DNA from: Lichenicoccus sp964247695
GTDB taxonomy: Bacteria > Pseudomonadota > Alphaproteobacteria > Acetobacterales > Acetobacteraceae
Direction: 5' to 3'
Length of the DNA stretch: 64,000 nucleotides
NCBI GenBank assembly: GCA_964247695.1
Contig: CAXTVI010000019.1
Coordinates: forward strand, 1 to 64,000
Both the position numbers and the translations under genes were made by a program. Positions within the stretch are counted from its first letter, which is position 1. Every line of letters starts with the position of its first letter. The notes beneath the pieces are model-generated. The model was not told the DNA's origin. It made no database searches and saw nothing but the letters and a program-made list of their open reading frames with translations. Positions 35,144 to 45,000 of the stretch are shown piece by piece.

Positions 35144-38100
35144 CTACGACCCTTGAGTGTTCAGGATGCCGTCGACGATCGTCGCCATCGTGGTGACGCC
35201 GGGTTCGCGGAACATGCTGAAATGGTCGCCCGGCAGGGGATGCACCTCGATGCCGCCGGCCGCGAGGTCGCCCCAGCCGAGTTGCGGATCGAGATAGCGG
35301 CCGGATGGCATGGTCTCGCGGTGGAACAGGCAGATACGGCCGGTGAAGGGGCGCTGCGTGGCCGTGCGGGCCGCGGCATTGAGCAGGGCGACCCGGTCGA
35401 TGGCGCCCTGGTGCTCCAGCATCACCGGCGTCCGGGCCACCACGCGGCCGATGCGCCGGCCAACGAAATCATGCAGGTGGCTCAGGGCGAAGGCCATGCG
35501 CGTCCGCAGCAGCCCGTCATCATTGCGCCGAAAGTCCGAGACCAGCGTCTGCCAGCGGTACGACCAGTCTGCCAGCCGTGCCCGGCCCGGTGGCTGCCGC
35601 TGCAGATAGCCCGGCGACCAGGTGTCGATCATGACCAGCAGCGGCACCGCCTCGCCCTGGTCCTGCAATTGCTGGGCGATCTCGAACGCGAGCACGCCGG
35701 CGGTGCAGAGCCCGAGCAGGATGTATGGGCCAGCCGGCTGCTGGCGCCGGATGTTCCTGATCTGCTCGGCCGCCATCTGCTGCAGGGTGAGACCGTCCTC
35801 GGCGCGCCCGAGCTTCGCCGGCAAGGCGAAGAACGGCCGCTCCACACCGAGCTGTCGGGCAAGGTTGTCATAGATCCAGGTGTGGTCGATTGCGAACACC
35901 GGCGGCAACACGCCCTCGGGTTGCACCGCCACGATCTCCCCGGCCTCGTCCGGGCGATGTTCCTCGATCAGCAGGCGCGCCAGCTCACGCACGGTCGGCG
36001 CACGGAACAGCGTCGCGAAGTCGATCTTGCGGCCGAACTCCCGGGTGATCGCAGCCAGCAGCCGCGCCGCCAGGAGCGAATGCCCGCCCAGCGCGAAGAA
36101 GTCGTCCGTGGGCATGATGTCGGTGCGGCCGAGCAGCGAACCCCACAGCGCGATCAACCGGTCCTCGATCGGGGCACCTGCCGGCCGTGCCTCCGGGATG
36201 GCCGCAGCTTCGGCCGGCTCGCCCAGGCGCGCGCGATCGACATGCCCATCGCCAGTCAGCGGCATCGCATGCAGCAGCGTGATCGTGTCCGGCACCATGT
36301 AGCGCGCGAACGCGCGCGCCAGACGGATGCGCAGGGCGTCGGTCAGCAGGTCCGGGTCAATCGCGCCATGCGCGACGCCCGGCACCACGAAGGCGGCCAG
36401 CACCTCCTGCCCGGCTGCGCGCGTCAGCACCACGCAGGACTCGGCGACGCCGGAATGGCGCAGGATCTCGTCCTCGATCCAGGTCGGCTCGACGCGGAAG
36501 CCACGCACCCGCACCGGCCGACCGGGATGGCCGCCGAGGCGCTCGATCCTGCCATCCTCGAGCCGCCGCACCATCTCGCCGGTCCGGCGCGGCGGTCGCC
36601 CCTCGTCGGCGATGGCAAGTTCGCCCGCAGCCCCGACCGGAAGCAGCCCGCCATGCTGGTCGATCACCTGCAGGACCGCGCCCGGCAGCGGCTGGCCCAG
36701 CGGTGGCCGCTCGTCTCCCGGTTCGACCCGCGCCACCGCGGTCCAGATCGTTCCGGCTTCGCCATACATGCTCCACAGCGGGCCGCCTGCCGCCAGCAGC
36801 CGGTCCGCCAGCGCCCGCGTCATGCTCTCGTTGCCGCCGCACAGCATCTTCAGGCGTGGCTGGCCGCTCCAGCCGGCCTGGAGCAGCCGGAGCCAGGTCG
36901 AGGGGCGGCCTTGCAGGATCGTCGCCCGCGCGGTCCGCAGCAATTCGAGCAGGGTCGCCCCGTCGGCCGCCTCGGCGGCATTGGCCAGCACCAGCCTCGC
37001 CCCGGTCGTCAGCGGCAGCAGCAGCTCGAGGATTGCCTCGCAACCGGAGGCGTCCACGCTGACCAGCGCGTCGGTGCCGTCGCACGGCAACATCCCGGCA
37101 AGCGTACCTAGCATGTAAGCGAGCTGCCGATGGGTGACATCGACAGTGCCAGGGCGCGCCCCGCCCTGCATGAAGGCGCAGGCGGTGGCGTCCTCGACCG
37201 CCTCCAATCCCACGTCCAGCGCCACGGCCGGCTCGTGCGCGAAGGTCTTGCGGACCGGATCGAGTGCGATGACCCGCTCCGCCTTGTCGAGCAGTTCGGA
37301 CCGGATGCCCTGCGTCAGGATGAGCGGCAGCCTCGCCTCCCGAAGCATCCGCTCGAGCGGCCCTGACGCAGCGTCGGCATCGAACAGCACGAAGCTCGCA
37401 CCCGCCTTGAGCACCGCGAGCAGCCCGACCAGCAGGTCGGTCTCGCGCGGCAGGATGAGCCCGACACGCATGCCCGGCATCAGCCCGTTCCGGCGCAGAT
37501 GGCGCGCCAGCCGGTTCGCAGTGCGGTCGAGCTCGCCATAGGTCATGCGGCGGCGGCCGTGCAGCAGCGCCGGTGCGCGGGGATCGCGCGCGACCTGGCG
37601 CTCGAACAGCCCATGCACGGAGGTGCGCGGTGGCGGCGCGGCGGTGGCGCCCTGCCCCAGCGCCAGGATCCGCGACTGCTCCGCCGCATCCAGCAGCGGC
37701 AGCTCGGTGGGGGCGCAGTCCGGGCTGCGCACGAAGCCCTCGAGCAGGTGACGCAGCGCCTCAAGCTGATGAACGACCGTCTCGCGCCGGAACAGGTCGC
37801 TGTTGTATTCGCAGGACAGGCGCCAGCCCTCGGGGCGCTCGACCATGAAGAAGTTCAGGTCGTAGAGGCCGCCGGGGGAGTGCGACGGCAGGTCAACCAG
37901 GTCGAAGGCGGCATGGCTCTCGTTGCGTATGAACGAGCGCTGGTAGATAAAATTCACCGAGAAGAACGGGTTGCGCGTCATGTCGCGCGGCGGCTGCAGG
38001 AGCTGGATCAGCTGCTCCATGGGCAGGTTCTGGTGGTCCAGTGCGGCCTGCACCATCTCCTGGGTGCGCCGCAGCAGCTCGGCGAGCATGGGCCGGTCGG

Positions 38101-39079
38101 CGATGTCCTGGCGCAGCACGAGCGTGTTGATGAACACGCCGACCATGTCCTCGAGCTCGACCTCGTCGCGCCCGATCACCTGGGTGCCGATGGCGATGTC
38201 GGTCTCGCCGGTATAGCGGTTCAGCAGGATCGTCAGCGCCGCGAGCGCGGTGACGAACAGGGTGTTGCCGTGCCGGCGGCTGAGATCCTGCAAGCCGTCG
38301 GTCAGCCTGCGGTCGAGCAGCAGTCCGACGATATCGGCGCCGGTCGCCGTGGTCGGCGGATGCGGCCGGTCGGCGGCAACCTCGAGATAGGTCAGGTCGC
38401 GGAGCTGGCGCTGCCAGTAGGCGGTCTCCGGTTCGAATTCGCCGCCCCGGATGCGCTCGCGATGCCAGCGTGCGTAGTCGCCGTACTGGATCGAGAGCTC
38501 CGGCAACCCAGACGGCCGTCCCACCCGCGCGGCGTCGTACTGCAGCCCGAACTCCCGGGCCAGCACCCCGATCGACCAGCCATCGCACACCATGTGGTGG
38601 ACCGTGAGGAGCAGCAGCGTGCGCTGCTCGGCAATTCGGACCAGCGTCACCCGCAGCAGCGGCGCCTGGGCGAGGTCGAAGCGGGCGGTCGCCTCGATCC
38701 GACCGATCCGCTCTGCCTCCAGCAGCGCCGGCTCGGCCTGCAGCGCCGTCAGGTCGACCGAGGCGATGCGGAACGCCACCGACGGCGCCACCACCTGCAC
38801 CAGAGCACCATCGACCTCCTCGAACGCGGTGCGCAGGATCTCGTGCCGCGCGATGATCGCCTCGAACGCCCGCTCGGCCAGGTCCGAGGACACGCGTCCG
38901 TCGAGCTGCCAGCGCACCGCGATATTGAGGGCGGGACTGCCGGGCTCGAGGCGGTCGATCGCCCAGAAGCGCTCCTGGGCGATCGAGCTCGGGAACCGCA
39001 GCGGACCCTCATCCGCCAGCGGAGGCGCTACGGTCGCGAGAGGCGCATGGTCGGGAAGCTGTACGGCGGACACTCTCAC
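35144..39079 (-). CDS. NRPS termination protein: C-A*(degenerate)-T-TE
   Basis: A 1311-aa non-ribosomal peptide synthetase protein. Residues about 25-460 form a condensation domain with intact HHMVCDGWS (161-169). Residues 485-955 are an adenylation domain that has lost its motifs: A3 reads MQGGARPGTVDV, A5 reads MYGEAGTIW, A8 lacks GRxD, and A10 has His for the catalytic Lys (GDGHVDR). Residues 970-1040 are a carrier domain with Ser1001 in LGGHSLLAAR. Residues 1055-1311 are a thioesterase with Cys1125 in GLCTAG where Ser is usual, Asp1152, and His1286 in GDHFSMF. It starts 9 bp after the megasynthase. It probably condenses a partner supplied in trans, or serves mainly for release; this is inference. 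Confidence 0.92.
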   Translation of the reverse strand: MRVSAVQLPDHAPLATVAPPLADEGPLRFPSSIAQERFWAIDRLEPGSPALNIAVRWQLDGRVSSDLAERAFEAIIARHEILRTAFEEVDGALVQVVAPSVAFRIASVDLTALQAEPALLEAERIGRIEATARFDLAQAPLLRVTLVRIAEQRTLLLLTVHHMVCDGWSIGVLAREFGLQYDAARVGRPSGLPELSIQYGDYARWHRERIRGGEFEPETAYWQRQLRDLTYLEVAADRPHPPTTATGADIVGLLLDRRLTDGLQDLSRRHGNTLFVTALAALTILLNRYTGETDIAIGTQVIGRDEVELEDMVGVFINTLVLRQDIADRPMLAELLRRTQEMVQAALDHQNLPMEQLIQLLQPPRDMTRNPFFSVNFIYQRSFIRNESHAAFDLVDLPSHSPGGLYDLNFFMVERPEGWRLSCEYNSDLFRRETVVHQLEALRHLLEGFVRSPDCAPTELPLLDAAEQSRILALGQGATAAPPPRTSVHGLFERQVARDPRAPALLHGRRRMTYGELDRTANRLARHLRRNGLMPGMRVGLILPRETDLLVGLLAVLKAGASFVLFDADAASGPLERMLREARLPLILTQGIRSELLDKAERVIALDPVRKTFAHEPAVALDVGLEAVEDATACAFMQGGARPGTVDVTHRQLAYMLGTLAGMLPCDGTDALVSVDASGCEAILELLLPLTTGARLVLANAAEAADGATLLELLRTARATILQGRPSTWLRLLQAGWSGQPRLKMLCGGNESMTRALADRLLAAGGPLWSMYGEAGTIWTAVARVEPGDERPPLGQPLPGAVLQVIDQHGGLLPVGAAGELAIADEGRPPRRTGEMVRRLEDGRIERLGGHPGRPVRVRGFRVEPTWIEDEILRHSGVAESCVVLTRAAGQEVLAAFVVPGVAHGAIDPDLLTDALRIRLARAFARYMVPDTITLLHAMPLTGDGHVDRARLGEPAEAAAIPEARPAGAPIEDRLIALWGSLLGRTDIMPTDDFFALGGHSLLAARLLAAITREFGRKIDFATLFRAPTVRELARLLIEEHRPDEAGEIVAVQPEGVLPPVFAIDHTWIYDNLARQLGVERPFFALPAKLGRAEDGLTLQQMAAEQIRNIRRQQPAGPYILLGLCTAGVLAFEIAQQLQDQGEAVPLLVMIDTWSPGYLQRQPPGRARLADWSYRWQTLVSDFRRNDDGLLRTRMAFALSHLHDFVGRRIGRVVARTPVMLEHQGAIDRVALLNAAARTATQRPFTGRICLFHRETMPSGRYLDPQLGWGDLAAGGIEVHPLPGDHFSMFREPGVTTMATIVDGILNTQGS

Positions 39080-39088
39080 TCCCTCGGC

Positions 39089-42000
39089 CTATGCGGGACG
39101 TACGCCCGGAACGCCTTGCGGCCTGGCCCGCGCAAACTGGCTGAGCTGGGGCTTCACATAGACCGGTGCGGCAGCTTCGTCAGCCTCGCTCTCGCCCGGC
39201 ATCGTCGCGCAGATGCGCGCGATGGTGCGCAGCCGGAGCAGGTCCTTGGCCGCCACCGGCAGTCCCTCGCGATTGGCACGCGCCGTGATCTGGAAAATAT
39301 GGATGGAGTCCGCTCCCAGGTCGAACAGGTCGTCATCCACCCCGACCTCGGCACGGTTGAGCACGGTTGCCCAGATCCCCGCCAGAAGCGTCTCGTTCGC
39401 TGTCCGCGGCGCCCTGCCGCCGCGTGCGACCGGCCGCATGGGCGTGGCCGTCGGCTGCTCGACCAGCGCCACAAGCGCCTTGCGATCGAGCTTGCCGTTC
39501 GCGGTCGTGGGGATCCCGGCCAGCCGCACCCACCCGGTCGGGATCATGTAGTCGGGCAGGTAGGGCGTCAGCAGGGCCCGCAACTGCGCCGGCGAATGCT
39601 CGTGGCCGTCACGCTCGACATAGCAGCCAACCAGCTGCGCCATGCCGGGCTGCTCCTCACGCAGCACCACGGCCGAGGCCTGCAGCAGCGCATGCCGCGC
39701 CAGCACCGCCTCGATCTCGCCAATCTCGATACGGAAGCCGCGCAGCTTGACCTGCAGGTCGATCCGTCCGAGCAGCTCCACCTCCCCGTCCGGACGATGC
39801 CGGGCGAGGTCGCCGGTGCGATACAGACGCGCATCTTTGCCGACCTGATCGAACCGGTCCGGGACGAACTTCTCCTGCGTGAGATCCGGACGGTTGTGAT
39901 AGCCGTCGGCGACGCCGTCGCCGCCGATCAGCAGCTCCCCCGGTACGCCGATCGGCTGCGGCTGGCCGTGACGGTCGACGACATAGAAGCTGGTATTGTC
40001 GATCGGTCCGCCGATGGTGATCGGGCCGTCCCCGGCCGCCACCGCATGGGCGGCCGACCAGATCGTGGTCTCGGTCGGGCCGTACATGTTCCACAGCTCG
40101 CCGCCGCCGGCGAGCATCTGGTCGGCGAGTGTGCGCGGCAACGGCTCGCCGCCCGCCAGCATGCGCAGGCCCGGCGTCGGCCGGAAACCGGCTTCGAGCA
40201 GCATGCGCCACGTTGTCGGCGTCGCCTGCACCAGGGTGGCGCCGCAACGCCGTATGCGTGCGAGCAGCGCGTTGCCGTCCATTGCCTCGGCGGTTTCGAC
40301 GATGACCGTGCGGGCGCCGACGCACAGCGGCAGGAACAGCTCCAGCACCGCGATGTCGAACGAGACGGTGGTGATCGCCGGCACCACGTCGTGCGCCGCG
40401 AGGCCAGGCCGCCGTGCCATGGCGGTCAGCAGGTTGACCACCGAGCGATGCGCGACCCGCACGCCCTTCGGCAGGCCGGTGGAACCCGAGGTGTAGGCGA
40501 TATAGGCCAACTGGCCCGCGTCGAACCGACCGGCCGGCGGCGTCTCCGGCTCCCGGGCGATCGCCGCCTCGTCGATGGCGGGATTGCAGACCAGGGAAAA
40601 GCTGTGCTGGCCGTCGACCGCGAACGGTCCGGAAACCAGCAACCCGGCCGCCTCGCTGTCGCGCAGGATGTGCTGCAGGCGTGCCCGCGGATGGCGCGGA
40701 TCCACTGGAACGTACGTGTAGCCGGCCTTCAGGACCCCGAGCAGGCCGACCAGCATCTCGATCGACCGGTCGAGCATGATGACGACACGCGCGCCATCCT
40801 GACCGATATGCCGGCGCAGATAATGCGCGAGCTGATTGGCCCGCCTGTCGAGGGCGCCGTAGCTGATCGTGCCGTCGCCGAAACTGGCGGCGATCGCCTC
40901 CGGGGTGCGCGCGGCCTGTGCCGCCACCAGCGTGTGCACCCCCTCGTCGCGCGGGAAGTCCCGCGCGGTGTCGTTCAGCGCCAGCATGGTCTGGCGGCGC
41001 TCCCACTCCGGCAGCATCGGCACCGTGCAGAGCGGCTCGGTAGCGCGCCCGCTCATCTGCTCCAGCAGAGTCTCGAACAGCCCGAGCCAGCGCGCGACCG
41101 TCCCGCCGTCGAACAGGTCGCTGTTGTAGTCGCACTCGATCGCAAGGCCCGCGGGCGACTCGACGATGTTGCAGAACAGGTCGAAATTCACGAACTGCTT
41201 GGCGTTGGCCTCGACCGACACCTCGAGGCCGGAGAATTCGAGACCATCCGCGAGGCGCTCCAGGTTGAACTGCACCTCGGCCAGCGGCAGCCGGTTCGGA
41301 TCGCGCGGCAGCGCCAGCCGGCGCACGATCCGGCCCAACGTGGTGTCCTGGTGGTCATACCCATCGAGCACGACGCGCTTTGTCGCCGCCAGATGCCCGG
41401 CGACGGTGGTGGTGTCGGTCCAACTGCCACGCAGCGGCAGGAAGTTCACGCAGTGGCCGACGAGGATCTCGTCCTCGAGCGCCGATTGCCCGGCGGTCGG
41501 CACGCCGACCACGACCTCGTCGGTATCGGCGAGCCTCCCGACCAGCGCCTGGAACGTCGCCAGCAGGGTGACGAACAGGGTGCAGCCATTCGCAGCTCCC
41601 AGGCGCTTGGCGGCGAGGTAAAGTTCCGGGCCGATCCGCCGACGCTCGGTGGCGCCGCGGAAGCTCTTGATCGCCGGACGCGCGCGGTCCGACGGCAGCT
41701 CGAGCGGCTGAACCGGCGTGGCGAAGCTCTGCTGCCAGAACGCGTCGGTCTCGGCGACGGCGGATGCGGCCCGCCGCGACTGGTCCACCGCGTAGCGGCT
41801 GAACGGCAGCGGCGCCGGCAGGCCGTGCGGACGGCCCTCGCGCCGTGCCGCGTAGCAGGTGGCCAGCTCGCCCACGATCACGTTGATCGACCAGCCATCG
41901 CAGACGATGTGATGGGCGGTCAGCACCAGCACCGCGCGATCCGGGGCCTGCCGCAGCAGAGTGGCCCGCAGCAGCGGCCCGCGCACCAGGTCGAATGGCG

Positions 42001-45000
42001 TGCGGGCATCGTGCGCGATCAGTTCGTCGAGCGCGGGGCTCGCGGGATCGGCGAGCGTCAACGGGATCGACAGGCCGGGCTCGATCCACATACCGGTGCC
42101 TGCCGCATCGAAGCGCGCCCGCAGCGCATCGTGCCGACCGATGACATCCGCCAGCGCACCCTCGAGCGCCTGCAGGTCGAGCACGCCGCGAAGGGTGAGG
42201 CTGACAGACTCGTTGAATGCGCAGGACGCCTGGTCGCTCATCTGCGCCGACAGCCAGATCTCGGTCTGCGGCTCGGTCAGCGGCACCTCGAACGGCTCAT
42301 CCGGCGTCACCGGCAGTCCGCCGTCCGAGCCGTCCGATGGCAATATGCCAGCCTGCTGGGCCCGCAGCACCGCACCCTTGAAGGCGTCGGCGATGCGCGA
42401 CAGGTCGGCGTCCGAGTGCGCCGTCGTCAGGAAGCACGGAAAGCCTTCCTGGATGTGGATGCCGGCCTCGCGCATGTCGTAGTACAGCAGACCGGCCAGC
42501 CCGCTCTCGGCCGCGAAGCTGAAATAGAACCAGCTCGCGAAGGTCTCGACCCGCGTGCTGAGGCCGCGCGTCTGCAGGAAGCCGTTGATGTCCTCGACCA
42601 TGCGCCGGACACGCTGTTCCAGCGCCTGCTGCAGGCCGGGACCCGCCGCCTTGATGTGCTGCAGCACCGCATGGGCGGATGCCAGAACGAGCGGATGGCG
42701 CACGAAGGTGCCGGCGAAGAACGTCACCGCCACTTCCGGCACGCTCTCGTCGCCGTACTGCCAGGTGCCGCCGTCGAGCGCATCCATGAAGGCGGCCTTG
42801 CCGGCCAGCACGCCGATCGGCAGGCCGCCGCCGACAACCTTGCCGTAGGTGGCGAGGTCCGCGCGAATGCCGAACACCGCCTGCATGCCGCCCGGATGCA
42901 CCCTGAAGCCGGTCACCACCTCGTCGAAGACGTAGCAGGTGCCGGATGCGGCGGTGATCTCGCGCAGCTCGCGCAGGAACTCGACCGGGCGCAGCGCCGG
43001 ATGCCGGCTCTGGACCGGCTCGACGATCACGGCGGCCAGCTCGTGCGCGTTCTCGCGCACCCATTGCAGCGATTCCGGCGTGGCATAGTCCAGCACGACC
43101 ATGTTTCCTACCGAGCCGTTCGGGATGCCGGCCGCGACCGGTGTTGCGATCGGCGTGGTCTTGGAACGACCGCCCTTGATCAGCACCTCGTCGAACTGGC
43201 CATGATAGGAGCCCGCGAACATTACCACCCGGCTGCGGCCGGTGACGGTGCGTGCGATACGCATCGCCGCCATCACCGCTTCGGAGCCGGTGTTGCAGAA
43301 CGTCGCGCGCTCGTTGCCGGTGAGCTCGCAGAACAGCTCGGTGACGTTGCCGGCGAGGTCGGCCTGCGGCCCGATCGCGAAACCGGCCTGCAACTGCGCC
43401 GAGACCGCGTCGACCACGAAGTCCGGGCTGTGCCCGAACGCGGTCTGCCCGAAGCCGTTGACCAGGTCGACATACTCGTTGCCGTCGATATCCCAGATGC
43501 GCGAGCCCTTCGCGCGATCGCTGACGATCGGGTAGACCATCTCCTTCCAGATATCGCGGAAACCGGCCGCTACCCGCGGATCGGCCAGGGTCGCGCGATG
43601 CGCCGCGGTGTACTCCTTGGAGCCGCGCGTGCGGCGCACGTAGCGATCGGTCAACGACGCGATATATCGCTGCTGCGCCATGTCGAGATGGGCGCCGGAC
43701 ACCGTGCGTGCGGGTCCGAAATTCTCGAAGCGCGCCGTCGCCGCTGCATCCGGCGCCACGGATGCCTTGGCCGGTGCAGGCGCGGGCGGCACGTTCGCAA
43801 CGGGGGCGGCTATCGCGATTAGGGCCGGCGCCGGCGCTGCAATGGCGGCTCCACCGCGCAGCAGGTCGAGCTGCCGCCCCATGAGCTGCGACATGGCGGC
43901 GAGCTGGTCGCGAAGGATGGCCTCCAGACCGGCCGGCGCGGTCGCCTGCACCGCCGTGGCCTGCACCGGAAGGGAGGGCAACGAGGCGAGGATCGGCGCC
44001 TCGGCGACCGGAGCCTGCAGGCTCGCCGGCGAAGCCGGAACGGCTTCCGGCTCCGGAGCCACGTGGCCCGCGATGAACTGCGACAGCGCCGGGATCGTCG
44101 AAAGATCGCCCAGCAACTGCCGGAACTTGATCTTCAGGCCAAAGCGGTTGTCGAGCCGCTGCGTCACCTGGCTCAGGAACAGCGAGTCGAAGCCGAGTTC
44201 GAGGAAGCTCCTCTCCGCTTCGGCCGGCGCGATTGCCTCACCGGAAAGATCCTCGATGATGCCGGTGACCGCGACGGTGATGCCCGCGAGATGGCCGCCG
44301 CCCTGGCTCGGCGGCGCGGAGGAAGAGGTCGACGCTGTCTGCTGCATGGCGGTCTCGGCGGTACGAGGAGGCGTTGAAACGAGGGGGAACGAGGTATCCG
44401 GGGCCTTGCCGGCCGGCTCGTCGATCCAGTAGCGGCTGCGCTGGAAGGGATAGGTCGGCAGCGCGACCCGGCCGGGCAGCGTGGTGTCGCGTACGGCAGC
44501 CCAGTCGGGGCTGCGGCCGGCGACCCAGAGCACACCCAGCGAAGCCAGCATGGTCTCGAGGTCCGGACGCTCGCGCGCCGCGTCCGGCAGCGACGCCAGC
44601 ACCTGCTCGCGCCGTCCCTTCGCCGCGCCCTGCAGCGCCAGGGTCTGCAAGGTGTTGCCGGGCCCGACCTCGATGAGGATCGGCAGCCTGTTGTCCTCGC
44701 CCGCGGCCGGCCCTGCCATCAGCGTCGCAAGCGCTTCGGCAAAGCGCACCGGCTCCCGGCAATGCCTTGCCCAGTACTCGGCGGACACCGCCTCGGCATC
44801 GTCGATCCAGGTTCCGGTGACACAGGAAACATAGGGGATCGTCGGCGCCGCCAGCGCCATCCGTGAGACGCGTTGTGCCAGCGGAGCCACGACCGGCTCG
44901 ACCATGGCCGAATGAAACGCGTGCGAGGTATGCAGGCGGCGGCAGCCATCGCCGCGCTCCTGGAGCACCGTTTCCAGGGCGGTGACGGCTTCATAGGAGC

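Noticed and set aside
37499..43822. A 2107-codon open frame on the plus strand, antisense to the NRPS genes
   Set aside because: It mirrors codon positions of the real minus-strand domains, has a composition rich in Arg, Gln, His and Asp, and contains no recognisable domain. High GC content explains the lack of stops.
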